NCBI RefSeq assembly: GCF_022879595.1
Contig: NZ_CP084266.1
Span: 62,001-126,000, forward strand
Length of the DNA stretch: 64,000 nucleotides
Direction of reading: 5' to 3'
Origin: Caballeronia sp. Lep1P3
GTDB taxonomy: Bacteria > Pseudomonadota > Gammaproteobacteria > Burkholderiales > Burkholderiaceae
Made by a program: the position numbers and the translations under genes. Below are positions 27,734-38,082 of this stretch, piece by piece. The notes under the pieces were generated by a model. The model was given only the letters and a program-made list of their open reading frames with translations. It did no database searches and was not told where the DNA came from. How positions within the stretch are numbered: position 1 is the stretch's first letter; the number at the start of each line of letters is the position of its first letter.

Positions 27734-28516
27734 ATGCCGATCCGTCGATCAGACCCGACTGCCCCGAAGCTCGATGCGCAGTCCATCATCAAGGACGCCG
27801 CGAAGGAACTGAAAGCGCCCGCGCGACGTTTGTTCGGCAAGCGCATTCTTTCGCTGGGTGGCCTCGTGATGCTGTCGGGCTGCAATATCACCGACGACAA
27901 TTCCGTGAACGCGATGCTGCGCAAGATATCGTCCTTCAACGACGACGCGCAGGCGCTGCTCTTCGATCCGAACACGCTCGCGCCGACGTATCCCGAGTCG
28001 ATGATTACGCGGCCGTTTCCGTTCAACGCGTTCTACGACATCGACGAAGTGCCGGAAGTCGATGCATCGGCATACAGGCTGCAAGTGGGCGGACGCGTCA
28101 ACGGCAAGCGCGTGTGGACGCTCGACGAGCTTCACGCGATGCCGCAGGAAAGCCAGATTACGCGGCACATTTGCATCGAAGGATGGAGCGCGATCGGCAA
28201 ATGGGGCGGCGTGCGCTTCGCGCATTTTCTGGCGCGCGCGGGCGCGGATACGAGCGCGAAGTACGTTGCGTTCCATTGCGCGGATAACTATTCGACGAGC
28301 ATCGACATGCCGACCGCGCTGCACGCGCAGACGCTGCTCACGCTCACCTACGACGGCCAGATCCTGCCGCCGAAATACGGCTTCCCGATGAAGCTGCGCA
28401 TGCCGACCAAGCTCGGCTACAAGAACCCGAAGCATATCGTCGCGATCACCGTGACGAACGATTATCCCGGCGGCTATTGGGAGAACCAGGGCTACAACTG
28501 GTTCGGCGGTTCCTGA
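27734..28516 (+). CDS. Tat-exported molybdopterin oxidoreductase (sulfite oxidase/MsrP fold), probable lipoprotein
   Basis: A 260-residue enzyme with an oxidoreductase molybdopterin-binding domain. The molybdenum-coordinating cysteine is Cys147 in ITRHICIEGWSAIGKWGGVRF; other conserved stretches are YRLQVGGRVN, YSTSIDMPTAL and PPKYGFPMKLRMPTKLGYKNPK. The N-terminus carries a twin-arginine-like ARRLFGKRILSLGG sequence ending in a lipobox, LSGC, with Cys50 as the lipidated residue. It is therefore probably folded in the cytoplasm with its cofactor, exported by Tat and anchored to the membrane next to the cytochrome b. The substrate is unknown; methionine sulfoxide, sulfite or another S- or N-oxide are possible. 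Confidence 0.88.
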   Translation: MPIRRSDPTAPKLDAQSIIKDAAKELKAPARRLFGKRILSLGGLVMLSGCNITDDNSVNAMLRKISSFNDDAQALLFDPNTLAPTYPESMITRPFPFNAFYDIDEVPEVDASAYRLQVGGRVNGKRVWTLDELHAMPQESQITRHICIEGWSAIGKWGGVRFAHFLARAGADTSAKYVAFHCADNYSTSIDMPTALHAQTLLTLTYDGQILPPKYGFPMKLRMPTKLGYKNPKHIVAITVTNDYPGGYWENQGYNWFGGS

Positions 28517-28568
28517 GGACGCTTCTGTTTCAAACGCGCTTTTTGTCGTTCCACTCAAAGGAGATTGC

Positions 28569-29180
28569 ATGTCGATCCGCATGAAACTCGGCGTCAGCAT
28601 CGCGGCGCTCGCACTGACGAGCGCCGCCTTCGCGGACACGCCCGCCGCCAAGCCCACGCGCATTCGCGGCGATATCGTCGCGCTGTCGGGCGATACGTTG
28701 ACGGTGCATCGTCGTAGCGGCGATACGGTCAAGATCGCGGTGAAGTCGGATACGCCCGTCACCGCGCTCAAGAACATCCGGCTGCAGGACATCAAGCCGG
28801 GCGAATTCGTCGGCACGGCGGCGACCGCCGGCACCGACGGCAAGCTCACGGCAACCGAAGTCCTCGTGTTCCCGGAAGCGGCGCGCGGCACCGGCGAAGG
28901 CCATTACGCGTGGGATCTCGGTCCGCAAAGCTCGATGACGAACGCCAACGTCGATCAGGTGGTGCAGGGCACGAGCGGCCGCGATCTCAAGCTCTCGTAC
29001 AAGGGCGGATCGAACTCGGTGACGGTGCCGGAGAACGTGCCCGTCGTCACGTTCGCGCCGGCTTCGCATGACGATTTGAAGCCGGGCAAGAAGGTATTCG
29101 TCCTGGCGAGTCCGGCGGGTGGGGAGTTTGCCGCGCAGCGGATCGTCGTCGAGAAGGATGGCGTTGCGCCGCCGATGTGA
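28569..29180 (+). CDS. Secreted DUF5666-like protein
   Basis: A 203-residue protein with a clear signal peptide (MKLGVSIAALALTSAAFADT) and two beta-rich repeats, TRIRGDIVALSGDTLTVHRRSG and LKPGKKVFVLASPAGGEFAAQRIVVEKDG, of the kind found in DUF5666 proteins. A middle segment (GEGHYAWDLGPQSSMTNANVDQVV) is typical of homologues next to molybdoenzymes. AAGGAGA precedes the ATG. It closes the three-gene unit with the cytochrome b and the Tat molybdoprotein and probably works in the periplasm with them. No enzyme activity can be assigned. Confidence 0.8.
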   Translation: MSIRMKLGVSIAALALTSAAFADTPAAKPTRIRGDIVALSGDTLTVHRRSGDTVKIAVKSDTPVTALKNIRLQDIKPGEFVGTAATAGTDGKLTATEVLVFPEAARGTGEGHYAWDLGPQSSMTNANVDQVVQGTSGRDLKLSYKGGSNSVTVPENVPVVTFAPASHDDLKPGKKVFVLASPAGGEFAAQRIVVEKDGVAPPM

Positions 29181-29204
29181 CGCGCGGGCGGGCGCTGTAA
29201 CGCG

Positions 29205-29232
29205 CGAAAAAAAACCCGGCCAAGGCCGGGTT
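29205..29232. terminator. Bidirectional rho-independent terminator downstream of acnA
   Basis: AACCCGGCC at 29213-29221 pairs with GGCCGGGTT at 29224-29232. Read on the minus strand the stem is followed by a run of Us (A-run at 29207-29214), ideal for stopping acnA. On the plus strand it can stop the DUF5666 gene transcript less efficiently. A second 8-base hairpin, CCGCGCCC/GGGCGCGG at 29241-29260, stands just before it on the acnA side. Confidence 0.85.
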
Positions 29233-29281
29233 CAATGTTCCCGCGCCCTTTCGGGCGCGGTCACCTGCAAAACAGACGCGC

Positions 29282-31987
29282 TTACGCCGCGAGCAGCGAG
29301 CGCAGCACGAACGGCAGAATCCCGCCGTGCTTGTAGTAGTCGACTTCGATCGGCGTATCGATGCGCAGCAGCACCGGCACGCGCTGATCGCTGCCATCCT
29401 TGCGATGGATCACGAGCGTGACTTCCTGTTGCGGCTTGAAGTCCGCGCCGAGGCCTTCGATGTCGTAGGTTTCATCGCCCGTGATATTGAGCGATTGCAC
29501 ACTGTCCGCGCCCTTGAATTGCAGCGGCAGCACGCCCATGCCGACGAGATTCGAGCGATGGATACGCTCGAAGCTGCGCGCAACGACCGCCTTCACGCCC
29601 AGCAATTGCGTGCCTTTCGCCGCCCAGTCGCGCGACGAACCCGTGCCGTACTCTTCGCCCGCGAAGATCACGGTCTGCGTGCCTTCGTCGATGTACTTCA
29701 TCGCGGCGTCGTAGATCGAGAGCTGTTCGCCGCTCGGCTTGTGGATCGTCAGGCCGCCTTCGACGCGCGTGCCGTCCGCCTTCGCCGGGATCATCAGGTT
29801 CTTGATCCGCACGTTCGCGAACGTGCCGCGCATCATCACGTCGTGATTGCCGCGACGCGAGCCGTAGCTGTTGAAATCGGCCTTCTGCACGCCGTTTTCC
29901 TTCAGCCAGATGCCTGCCGGCGACGTTTCCTTGATGGAACCCGCCGGGCTGATGTGGTCGGTCGTCACGGAATCGCCGAAGATGCCGAGCGCGCGCGCAC
30001 CCTTCACCGCGGGGATCGAATCGGCCGGCTTCATCGAGAAGTCGTCGCCGAAGAACGGCGGCTCTGCAATGTACGTGGACTTCGGCCAGTCATAGACCTG
30101 ACCGGTTTCGCCCGCGATCTTGCTCCACAGGTCGCCTTCCTTCGTGAGCTGCGAATAGTTCTTGCGGAACGCGTCGGCGTCCAGCGCGAACTTGAGCAGC
30201 GCGTGCACTTCTTCGCTCGTCGGCCAGATGTCGCCGAGATAGACGTCGCGGCCATCCGTGCCCTTGCCGACCGGCTCGGTCATCAGGTCGCGCGTGATGT
30301 TGCCCGCGATCGCGTAAGCGACGACGAGCGGCGGCGAAGCCAGGAAGTTCGCGCGGATGTTCGGGTGGATGCGCGCCTCGAAGTTGCGGTTGCCGGACAG
30401 CACGGCGGCCGCGACGATATCGTTCTTCACGATGGCGTCGTTCAGTTCCGGCGTCAGGTCGCCCGCGTTGCCGATACACGTCGTGCAGCCGTAGGCGGCG
30501 AGCGTGAAGCCGAGCTTGTCGAGGTACTGGAGCAGGTCCGTCTTCGTCAGATATTCGGTGACGATGCGCGATCCCGGCGCGAGCGACGTCTTGATGTGCG
30601 GCGCGACCGTCAGACCCGCTTCGACGGCCTTCTTCGCGAGCAGGCCGGCGGCGAGCAGCACGCTCGGGTTCGACGTGTTCGTGCACGAGGTGATCGCGGC
30701 GATCAGCACGTCGCCGTTCTTCACGTCGATGCCGTCAGCGGTCTTGTACGAGGCTTGCAGTTCTTCCGGCTTCTTCGCAAAACCGTTTTCGCCGACCGGC
30801 TTCGAGAACAGGTCGCTGAACGTGCTCTTCACGTCGCCGATTTCGATGCGGTCTTGCGGACGCTTCGGACCGGCCAGCGACGGCGCGACGGTCGAGAGAT
30901 CGAGCGTGAGCGTCTTCGTATAGTCGATGTCGCCGGCCTTCGGCACGCCCCACAGGTTCTGCGCCTTGAAGTAGCTTTCGAACGCGGCGATTTCTTCGTC
31001 CGTGCGGCCCGTGCCCTTGAAGTAGTCGATGGTTTTTTCGTCGACCGGGAAGAAGCCCATCGTCGCGCCGTATTCCGGCGCCATGTTGCCGATGGTCGCG
31101 CGATCCGGCACCGCGATCGACGCCGTGCCTTCGCCGAAGAACTCGACGAACTTGCCGACGACCTTCTCCTTGCGCAGCATTTCCGTGATGGTCAGCACGA
31201 GGTCCGTTGCCGTGCAGCCTTCGCGCAGCTTGCCCTTCAGCTCGACGCCGACGACATCCGGCGTGAGGAAGTAGACCGGCTGGCCGAGCATGCCCGCTTC
31301 GGCTTCGATGCCGCCCACGCCCCAGCCGACCACGCCGATGCCGTTGATCATCGTCGTGTGCGAGTCGGTGCCGACGAGCGTGTCCGGGTAATAAACGCCG
31401 TCCTTCTTGTGGACGCCGCGCGCGAGATATTCGAGGTTGACCTGGTGAACGATGCCGACACCCGGCGGCACGACCTTGAACGTGTCGAACGCCTGCATGC
31501 CCCATTTCATGAACTGGTAGCGCTCGTTATTGCGCTGAAATTCCAGCTTCATGTTCAGGTCGAGCGCGTTCGGCTCGCGGAAGTGGTCGATCTGCACCGA
31601 GTGATCGACGACGAGATCGACCGGCACCAGTGGCTCGATCGCCTTCGGGTTCTTGCCGGTGCGCTTCGCGACGCCACGCATTGCGGCGATGTCGGCGAGC
31701 AGCGGCACGCCGGTGAAGTCCTGCAGCACCACGCGGGCAACGACGAACGGGATTTCATCGACGCGCGGCGCGTTCGGCTTCCAGTTCGCGAGTTGCTTGA
31801 TGTGCTCTTCGCTGATCTTCTTTTCGTCGTAATTGCGCAGGACGGATTCGAGCACGAGACGGATCGAAACCGGCAGGCGCTGGATATCGATCTTCAGCGC
31901 ATTGCCGAGTTGCGGCAGCGAGTAGAACTTGCCTTTGCCGGAACCGCTGTCGAATTCCTTGAGCGTACTGTGGAGGTTATGGGCCAT
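29282..31987 (-). CDS. acnA: Aconitate hydratase A
   Basis: A 901-residue iron-sulphur enzyme of the IRP/AcnA type that interconverts citrate and isocitrate; AcnA-type enzymes can also rehydrate 2-methyl-cis-aconitate to some degree. The three 4Fe-4S cysteines are in [12 protein letters not shown] (one) and [12 protein letters not shown] (two). Other landmarks are [21 protein letters not shown] near residue 200 and [16 protein letters not shown] near residue 780. It is the last gene of the minus-strand run that begins at mdh, 60 bases after prpD, and is followed by a strong terminator. Its place beside prpD and prpC suggests it serves both the TCA and the methylcitrate cycles. Confidence 0.96.
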   Translation of the reverse strand: MAHNLHSTLKEFDSGSGKGKFYSLPQLGNALKIDIQRLPVSIRLVLESVLRNYDEKKISEEHIKQLANWKPNAPRVDEIPFVVARVVLQDFTGVPLLADIAAMRGVAKRTGKNPKAIEPLVPVDLVVDHSVQIDHFREPNALDLNMKLEFQRNNERYQFMKWGMQAFDTFKVVPPGVGIVHQVNLEYLARGVHKKDGVYYPDTLVGTDSHTTMINGIGVVGWGVGGIEAEAGMLGQPVYFLTPDVVGVELKGKLREGCTATDLVLTITEMLRKEKVVGKFVEFFGEGTASIAVPDRATIGNMAPEYGATMGFFPVDEKTIDYFKGTGRTDEEIAAFESYFKAQNLWGVPKAGDIDYTKTLTLDLSTVAPSLAGPKRPQDRIEIGDVKSTFSDLFSKPVGENGFAKKPEELQASYKTADGIDVKNGDVLIAAITSCTNTSNPSVLLAAGLLAKKAVEAGLTVAPHIKTSLAPGSRIVTEYLTKTDLLQYLDKLGFTLAAYGCTTCIGNAGDLTPELNDAIVKNDIVAAAVLSGNRNFEARIHPNIRANFLASPPLVVAYAIAGNITRDLMTEPVGKGTDGRDVYLGDIWPTSEEVHALLKFALDADAFRKNYSQLTKEGDLWSKIAGETGQVYDWPKSTYIAEPPFFGDDFSMKPADSIPAVKGARALGIFGDSVTTDHISPAGSIKETSPAGIWLKENGVQKADFNSYGSRRGNHDVMMRGTFANVRIKNLMIPAKADGTRVEGGLTIHKPSGEQLSIYDAAMKYIDEGTQTVIFAGEEYGTGSSRDWAAKGTQLLGVKAVVARSFERIHRSNLVGMGVLPLQFKGADSVQSLNITGDETYDIEGLGADFKPQQEVTLVIHRKDGSDQRVPVLLRIDTPIEVDYYKHGGILPFVLRSLLAA

Positions 31988-32047
31988 GTTTGTTTTCCTT
32001 GGGCTAAACGAGGAAAGACTTCAATGCAACGTTTTCAGTAAGTCCGT

Positions 32048-33499
32048 TCAGATGACGTACAGATCGACGTATTCATTGACCGGCATTGCTTCCAGCTTTG
32101 CCTGATCGAGCGATGCCGCGAGGATCGCCTGTTGTTGCTTCGTGGGAAAGCGCCGCGCGAGATTCGTTTTGAATTTCTCGACGAGCAGCGGAATGCCGTC
32201 CGTGCGGCGGCGCTTGTGACCGATCGGATATTCCACTTCGATTTCGCCTAGCGTCGTGCCGTCGTTGAATTCGACGGTCAGCGCATTCGCGATCGAGCGC
32301 TTGTCCGGGTCGAAATAATCTTTCGTGAACTGCGGGTCTTCAACGCATTCCATCTTCGCGCGCAACGTGTCGATGCGCGGATCTTTCGCCACCGAATCTT
32401 CGTAATCGGCGGCGGTGAGGCGGCCGAAAATCAGCGGCACGGCGATCATGTACTGGATGCAGTGATCGCGGTCGGCCGGATTATCGAGCGGTCCTTTTTT
32501 ATCGATGATGCGAATCGCCGCTTCGTGCGTGCGAATGGTGATTCGCTTGATGTCCTCGACGCCCTTGCCGGCTTCTTTCAGCTTGTCGTGCAGCGTCATC
32601 GCGGCTTCGACTGCCGTCTGCGAATGGAACTCGGCCGGGAACGAAATCTTGAAGAGCACGTTTTCCATTACATACGAGCCATACGGACGCTGGAACTGGA
32701 ACGCGTTGCCCTTGAAGAGGACATCGTAAAAGCCCCACGTTTTCGCGGTCAAAACGGACGGATAGCCCATTTCGCCGGTCTTCGCGATGAGCGCGAGACG
32801 CACCGCGCGCGAGGTTGCGTCGCCGGCGGCCCACGACTTGCGCGACCCCGTATTCGGCGCGTGGCGATACGTGCGCAGCGAATGACCGTCGACGAACGCG
32901 AGCGACACCGCGTTGATGAGCTCTTCGCGCGTGAGGCCGATCATCTGCCCGACGACCGCCGTGGACGCGACCTTTACCAGCAGGACGTGATCGAGTCCGA
33001 CCTTGTTGAACGAGTTTTCGAGCGCGATGCAGCCCTGAATTTCGTGCGCCTTGACCATCGCGATCAGGACGTCTTTCATCGTGAGCGGCTTTCTGGCCGA
33101 CGCCACGGCGTTGCGCGAGAGCCAGTCGGCGGTGGCGAGAATGCCGCCTAAGTTGTCCGACGGATGGCCCCATTCGGCGGCGAGCCAGGTGTCGTTGAAG
33201 TCGAGCCAGCGGATCATCGCGCCGATGTTGAACGCGGCCTGAACCGGATCGAGCTGGAATTGGGTGCCCGGCACCTTGGCGCCGTTGGGGACGACCGTGC
33301 CGGGCACGATCGGTCCCATCAGCTTGGTGCAGGCGGGGTAGGAGAGGGCTTCGAGTCCGCAACCGAGCGTGTCGATGAGGCAGTTGCGCGCGGTTTCCAG
33401 CGCGAGCGTGCTGTCGACGTCGTAGTTGAGAACGTAATCGACTATGTCGACGAGTACCTTGTCCGGATCGGGCCGGACATTGGAGATCGGTGCGGACAT
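32048..33499 (-). CDS. prpD: 2-methylcitrate dehydratase
   Basis: A 483-residue enzyme of the MmgE/PrpD family that dehydrates 2-methylcitrate in propionate catabolism. Family landmarks include [21 protein letters not shown] near the start, the active-site region [29 protein letters not shown], and [27 protein letters not shown]; the length matches the E. coli-type PrpD. It lies between the MliC-like gene and acnA, both in the same direction. No prpB (methylisocitrate lyase) or prpF/acnD is visible in the window, so the cycle is completed elsewhere or by acnA. Confidence 0.95.
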   Translation of the reverse strand: MSAPISNVRPDPDKVLVDIVDYVLNYDVDSTLALETARNCLIDTLGCGLEALSYPACTKLMGPIVPGTVVPNGAKVPGTQFQLDPVQAAFNIGAMIRWLDFNDTWLAAEWGHPSDNLGGILATADWLSRNAVASARKPLTMKDVLIAMVKAHEIQGCIALENSFNKVGLDHVLLVKVASTAVVGQMIGLTREELINAVSLAFVDGHSLRTYRHAPNTGSRKSWAAGDATSRAVRLALIAKTGEMGYPSVLTAKTWGFYDVLFKGNAFQFQRPYGSYVMENVLFKISFPAEFHSQTAVEAAMTLHDKLKEAGKGVEDIKRITIRTHEAAIRIIDKKGPLDNPADRDHCIQYMIAVPLIFGRLTAADYEDSVAKDPRIDTLRAKMECVEDPQFTKDYFDPDKRSIANALTVEFNDGTTLGEIEVEYPIGHKRRRTDGIPLLVEKFKTNLARRFPTKQQQAILAASLDQAKLEAMPVNEYVDLYVI

Positions 33500-33532
33500 C
33501 GAGGATTCCTGTATTTTGGGTGCTGACCTTGC

Positions 33533-34054
33533 TTATTTCGCCGGCTGGAGCATCAGCGGGTTCTGCTTCAGCGCTTCTGCCTGCGTGGGAGCGGCGGCGC
33601 CCGCGGCCATTTCGGAAGTCATGCACTCGTCGGCGAGGCGCGACGAGTCCTTGTCCGAGAACAGCATCGCCTTCGTCGGGATGACGACCAGATCCATGCC
33701 CGTTGCCGAATCATGGAAGCGGTCGGCGCCGGTCGTCGTGTCCTGACGCGGCAGCTTGTAGTCCTTCTTCGCCCAGTTCACCGTGACGATCGCGTCGCGC
33801 TTCATGTCGCCTTTCAGATAGAAAGCGAGGCCGTCCTTGCACGACCACTTCACCGCGCCTTCCGGAACCGGGTCGGTCTTCGCTGCCGCGGCCGCTTCGG
33901 CCTTGGGCTTGCGCTTGATCAGGCGGCGCGCGGGAGCGGGGCGCTTGGCCTTGGCCGCGCTCGATTCGGTTGTCGCGGCGAAGGCGTCGGCGCTCACGAA
34001 GACGCTCGTGGTTGCCAGAGTGCCGACGATTGCAGCGATCAGAAGTTTATTCAT
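33533..34054 (-). CDS. Exported MliC-like protein in the methylcitrate operon
   Basis: A 173-residue protein with a signal peptide (about residues 1-26, ending DAFAATT), then a lysine/alanine/proline-rich linker (AKRPAPARRLIKRKPKAEA), then a domain that resembles MliC lysozyme inhibitors: VKWSCKDGLAFYLKGDM and, 70 residues on, LADEC, giving a possible disulphide. It lies 33 bases upstream of prpD and 97 downstream of prpC, in the same direction. Why a periplasmic protein is made with methylcitrate enzymes is unexplained. The MliC similarity is judged by eye and is moderate. Confidence 0.65.
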   Translation of the reverse strand: MNKLLIAAIVGTLATTSVFVSADAFAATTESSAAKAKRPAPARRLIKRKPKAEAAAAAKTDPVPEGAVKWSCKDGLAFYLKGDMKRDAIVTVNWAKKDYKLPRQDTTTGADRFHDSATGMDLVVIPTKAMLFSDKDSSRLADECMTSEMAAGAAAPTQAEALKQNPLMLQPAK

Positions 34055-34151
34055 CGATAAAACCTTTCAAAAACATGTAAGTTGAGTGGCGGTTGTTGCG
34101 CGGATGGGAATGGCGGGAATGGCGCATCGCCGGTTCCGATCGCGCAGCCCG

Positions 34152-35327
34152 CTATTTTCGCTTATTTATCGGCACGAACTTCAAATTCTCGGGACCGGTG
34201 TAATTCGCGCTCGGCCGGATGATCTTGTTGTCGATGCGCTGCTCGATGATGTGCGCCGCCCAGCCCGACGTGCGCGAGATCACGAAAAGCGGCGTGAACA
34301 TCGCGGTCGGCACGCCCATCATGTGATACGAGACCGCGCTGAACCAGTCGAGGTTCGGGAACATCTTCTTCGCGTCCCACATCACGGATTCGAGCCGCTC
34401 GGCGATGTCGAAGAGCTTCGTGTCGCCCGCTTCTTTCGACAACGACTTCGCGACTTCCTTGATGACCTTGTTGCGGGGGTCCGAGATCGTGTAGACCGGA
34501 TGCCCGAAGCCGATCACGACTTCCTTGCTTTCGACGCGGCGGCGAATGTCGGCTTCGGCTTCGTCGGGCGTTTGATAGCGCGATTGAATCTCGAACGCGA
34601 CTTCGTTCGCGCCGCCGTGCTTCGGGCCGCGCAGCGCGCCGATGGCACCGGTGATCGCCGAGTACATGTCCGATCCCGTGCCGGCGATCACGCGGCTCGT
34701 GAACGTGGACGCGTTGAACTCATGCTCGGCGTAGAGATTCAGCGAGACGTGCATCGCCTGTACCCACGACTGCGAAGGCTCGACGCCATGCAGCAGACGC
34801 AGGAAGTGGCCGCCGATGGAATCGTCGTCGGTTTCGACTTCGATGCGCTTGCCGTTGTGCGAATAGTGGTACCAGTAGAGCAGCATCGAGCCGAGCGATG
34901 CCATCAGCTTGTCAGCAATGTCCTTCGCGCCCGGAACGTTGTGATCGTCCTTCTCCGGCAGGATGGTGCCGAGCACGGAGACGCCGGTGCGCATGACGTC
35001 CATCGGATGCGCCGACGCGGGAATCCATTCGAGCGCCGCTTTCAGGTTCGCGGGCAGGCCGCGCAATGCCTTGAGCTTCGTCTTGTACGCCTTCAGTTCC
35101 GCGACGTTCGGCAGCTTGCCATGCACGAGCAGATGCGCGATTTCCTCGAATTCACTCGTGGTCGCAACGTCGAGAATGTCGTAGCCGCGATAGTGCAGGT
35201 CGTTGCCGGTCTTGCCGACGGTACACAGCGCGGTGTTGCCCGCCGTCACGCCTGACAGCGCGACGGATTTCTTCGGCTTGAAACCACCCGCTGCGGCGGG
35301 CGCGTCGGTCGATACGGTATCGCTCAT
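34152..35327 (-). CDS. prpC: 2-methylcitrate synthase
   Basis: A 391-residue citrate synthase-family enzyme that condenses propionyl-CoA with oxaloacetate. The start region [31 protein letters not shown] is characteristic of PrpC rather than GltA. Active-site histidines are in [11 protein letters not shown] and [13 protein letters not shown], with [13 protein letters not shown] before the latter. The start at 35327 ([10 protein letters not shown]) follows a GGAG site and gives the family length; an open frame continues upstream but is arginine-rich and not conserved-looking. It lies in the same direction as mdh and the CoA-ester lyase upstream and prpD downstream. Confidence 0.94.
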   Translation of the reverse strand: MSDTVSTDAPAAAGGFKPKKSVALSGVTAGNTALCTVGKTGNDLHYRGYDILDVATTSEFEEIAHLLVHGKLPNVAELKAYKTKLKALRGLPANLKAALEWIPASAHPMDVMRTGVSVLGTILPEKDDHNVPGAKDIADKLMASLGSMLLYWYHYSHNGKRIEVETDDDSIGGHFLRLLHGVEPSQSWVQAMHVSLNLYAEHEFNASTFTSRVIAGTGSDMYSAITGAIGALRGPKHGGANEVAFEIQSRYQTPDEAEADIRRRVESKEVVIGFGHPVYTISDPRNKVIKEVAKSLSKEAGDTKLFDIAERLESVMWDAKKMFPNLDWFSAVSYHMMGVPTAMFTPLFVISRTSGWAAHIIEQRIDNKIIRPSANYTGPENLKFVPINKRK

Positions 35328-35437
35328 TGCTTCAAGTCTCCTGTGGACGCCCGTGCAGCAGCGTCGTCTCTTTTGCTTGAAAGGCGCGTCGAACCTGTAG
35401 CTCGCGCGGCGTGACCTAAACCTTGTTCCGTTCGCAT

Positions 35438-36475
35438 CTATCCCGCAGCAAAAAGCGGCGCGCATTCGTCGGGCAGCGCGTGGCCTGTCGCGTGCACGCG
35501 GCGCAGCACCGACCAGTAATAGCGATAGCTCGCGCGATCGTGCAGCGTGTCGCCGTGGCGCGTCGGCCCCCACTGCGCGCGTTGCGCCGCAAGCAGGATC
35601 TCTGCGGCGAGCGTGATTTCGTCGGCGCGCGGCGAGAAGGCCTCGACAATAGGCCGAATCTGCTCCGGATGAATGCTCCACATGCGCGTGTAGCCGAACT
35701 CATTGCGAGCGCGCGCGGCGTCGTTCACGACGACGGTCATGTCGCGCACTTCCGTCGACACGTTATGCGACGGCGCCTTTCCGTGCGCGTGGCATGCCGC
35801 CGCGATCTCCAGCTTCGCGCGCCGCACGAGCGGATGATCGAACTGGCCGGGCGAGCGCATCGCGGTATCGGGAACGGCGCCGTTGTGCGCGGACACGAAG
35901 TCCATCAGGCCGAAACTGAGCGACTCGACGCCCGGCAACGCGGCCAGTTCGAACGCTTCCGCGAGCGCGCCATGCGTTTCGATCAGCAGATGACAGGGAA
36001 TGGATTGCGCGATGCCGAACTCGCAGCGCGATGCTTCGATGAACGCAATCATCTCGGCGGCATCGAAGACGCCGCGGATTTTCGGCAGCATCACATAGGC
36101 GGGCGCCTTCTTCGCCTGGCGCAGGATGACGCGCACATCGTCACGCCACGCGCGATGATGAAAGTCGTGAATTCTCACGCCGACGCGCCCGAAACGATCG
36201 TCTTCGCCGCCGACGAACGAAGCGACCATCTCCGCATGCTCGGCTTCGCGGCCGACTTGCGCGCCGTCTTCGCAATCGAGCGTGATGTCGAACACCGGGC
36301 CGAGCTGCGCCTGCAATGCGAGCGACTTGCGGACCAGCTTTTCGCTGCCGGCGTAGTGGTCGCAGGGCGGCAGAACGGCCGGTTGCGGCTCGCCGTCAAA
36401 CAGCACTTCGGCGGGAGTGAGAGCGGGCATTGTCGGCGTCGGGTCCGAAGGGAAAGTGAATGCGATGCTGCTCAT
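35438..36475 (-). CDS. HpcH/HpaI aldolase / CoA-ester lyase family protein (CitE-like)
   Basis: A 345-residue TIM-barrel protein of the citrate lyase beta/malyl-CoA lyase superfamily. Recognisable parts are [20 protein letters not shown] (metal-binding acidic pair), a conserved Arg-containing strand [15 protein letters not shown], and [32 protein letters not shown] with the catalytic glutamate. Enzymes of this kind cleave malyl-CoA, citramalyl-CoA or beta-methylmalyl-CoA. Its place between mdh and prpC, in the spot where a methylisocitrate lyase might be expected, suggests a role in oxaloacetate, malate or propionyl-CoA handling. An alternative start is the ATG at 36430 ([10 protein letters not shown]). 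Confidence 0.87.
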   Translation of the reverse strand: MSSIAFTFPSDPTPTMPALTPAEVLFDGEPQPAVLPPCDHYAGSEKLVRKSLALQAQLGPVFDITLDCEDGAQVGREAEHAEMVASFVGGEDDRFGRVGVRIHDFHHRAWRDDVRVILRQAKKAPAYVMLPKIRGVFDAAEMIAFIEASRCEFGIAQSIPCHLLIETHGALAEAFELAALPGVESLSFGLMDFVSAHNGAVPDTAMRSPGQFDHPLVRRAKLEIAAACHAHGKAPSHNVSTEVRDMTVVVNDAARARNEFGYTRMWSIHPEQIRPIVEAFSPRADEITLAAEILLAAQRAQWGPTRHGDTLHDRASYRYYWSVLRRVHATGHALPDECAPLFAAG

Positions 36476-36565
36476 GCTTCTGATTCGGCCGCGCTCGGCG
36501 CGTGTCCAAGCGCGTTCGAATCAGGCGCGAACGCCGTCGAGCGTCCGCGCCGCGTACAGCGGAAC

Positions 36566-37552
36566 TTACTTGCCGAGCAGATGCGCCACGCCGTCGCGCT
36601 CTTCCAGAAGTTCGTTCAGCGTGCCGTCCATCTTTTCGCGCGAGAACGCGTCGATTTCCAGACCTTCGACGCGCTTGTACTCGCCGTTTTCGCACGTAAC
36701 CGGCACGCCGTAGATGATGTCTTCCGGAATGCCATACGAGCCATCCGACGGAATGCCCATGGTGACCCACTTGCCGTTCGTGCCGAGCACCCAGTCGCGC
36801 ACGTGGTCGATCGCAGCGTTAGCCGCCGATGCCGCCGACGACAGGCCACGCGCCTCGATGATCGCCGCGCCGCGCTTGCCGACGGTCGGGATGAACGTGT
36901 TGCGGTTCCACTCGTCGTCGCTGATGAGCTTCGTGAGGTTCTCGCCCTCGGCGGTCGCGAAGCGGAAGTCCGGGTACATGGTCGGCGAGTGATTGCCCCA
37001 CACGGCCAGCTTTTCGATGGACGCCACCGGCTTGCCCGACTTCGCCGCCAGTTGCGAGAGCGCACGGTTATGGTCCAGACGCAGCATGGCGGTGAAGTTC
37101 TTCTTCGGCAGATCCGGCGCCGACTTCATCGCGATGTATGCATTCGTGTTGGCCGGATTGCCGACGACCAGCACCTTGACGTCGCGGCTCGCGACTTCGT
37201 TCAGCGCACGGCCCTGAACCGTGAAGATCTCGGCGTTGGCCGACAGCAGGTCCTTGCGCTCCATGCCCTTCGAACGCGGACGCGCACCGACGAGCAGCGC
37301 GATGTCGGCATCCTTGAACGCGACCTTGGGATCGTCCGTGACGACGACGCCCGCCAGCAGCGGGAACGCGCAGTCTTCCAGTTCCATCACGACGCCCTTC
37401 ACGGCGGCTTGCGCTTGCGGCAGATCGAGCAACTGAAGAATCACGGGCTGGTCTTTGCCGAGCAGATCGCCATTGGCGATACGGAACAGCAGCGAGTAGC
37501 CGATTTGACCTGCGGCGCCGGTGACGGCAACGCGCTTTGCGGACTTAGCCAT
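36566..37552 (-). CDS. mdh: Malate dehydrogenase
   Basis: A 328-residue NAD-dependent enzyme converting malate to oxaloacetate, of the cytosolic-type group 2 common in beta-proteobacteria. It has the NAD motif [34 protein letters not shown], the substrate arginine and aspartate in [14 protein letters not shown], and the catalytic histidine in [20 protein letters not shown] site precedes the ATG at 37552; the frame opens further upstream without support. It heads the minus-strand run mdh-lyase-prpC-MliC-like-prpD-acnA, and a good sigma-70 promoter facing it lies about 500 bases upstream. Confidence 0.96.
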   Translation of the reverse strand: MAKSAKRVAVTGAAGQIGYSLLFRIANGDLLGKDQPVILQLLDLPQAQAAVKGVVMELEDCAFPLLAGVVVTDDPKVAFKDADIALLVGARPRSKGMERKDLLSANAEIFTVQGRALNEVASRDVKVLVVGNPANTNAYIAMKSAPDLPKKNFTAMLRLDHNRALSQLAAKSGKPVASIEKLAVWGNHSPTMYPDFRFATAEGENLTKLISDDEWNRNTFIPTVGKRGAAIIEARGLSSAASAANAAIDHVRDWVLGTNGKWVTMGIPSDGSYGIPEDIIYGVPVTCENGEYKRVEGLEIDAFSREKMDGTLNELLEERDGVAHLLGK

Positions 37553-38049
37553 TGAAACTCTCCTGGACGGTGCGTGGAACGCTAGGGAAAAACGCCATTT
37601 TATGCGCGATACGCCAAGCGTGATGAAGACATCCCGGCCACGCCGCCCGCGAACGCCCGAAAGCGTTCTGCAACGCGGGGTCTCGCGCGATGGATGCGCG
37701 GCGCCTGTTCCGCATGGCTGCGTGGCGGCATGACTGGCATGCCATGAAATCTTCACATTGAGCGAGGAAGGTGCGGCGTTGCGCAGGGACGCGGAGATTC
37801 GCTCGAGTCTGACGGCAAGCGCCCATTCGATACGGCGCTTGACGTTGCGAGGCGGTAGGCAGGCAGCGGCGCGCGAATCGTGTGGCCGATCGGCGTGAGG
37901 CGAAAGCGAAAGGGCGTGCCTGGCGGCTTGTGGCGTGGAACCGGTACGCCCGCGACAGCGACCGCTTCAGCGGAAAACTGCCGAAAAAACAGCGCCGAAC
38001 GGACATGCGGCGAACCGCGCGACGACCCGCAAACCCTTGCTCGACAAGG

Positions 38050-38078
38050 AGTGTAGGATTGCGCAGAGGCAAAGTCAA
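38050..38078 (-). promoter_or_regulatory. Predicted sigma-70 promoter facing mdh
   Basis: Reading the minus strand: TTGACT (38073-38078), 17 bases, TACACT (38050-38055). Both elements are close to consensus with ideal spacing. The 28-base palindrome lies 4 bases upstream of the -35 element, where a bound regulator could activate or block polymerase. Confidence 0.6.
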
Positions 38079-38082
38079 CACT

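Noticed and set aside
29327..32041. A 904-codon open frame on the plus strand across acnA
   Set aside because: It is fully antisense to acnA, has an arginine/valine-rich make-up typical of GC-rich shadows, and matches no family. AcnA on the other strand has all its motifs.
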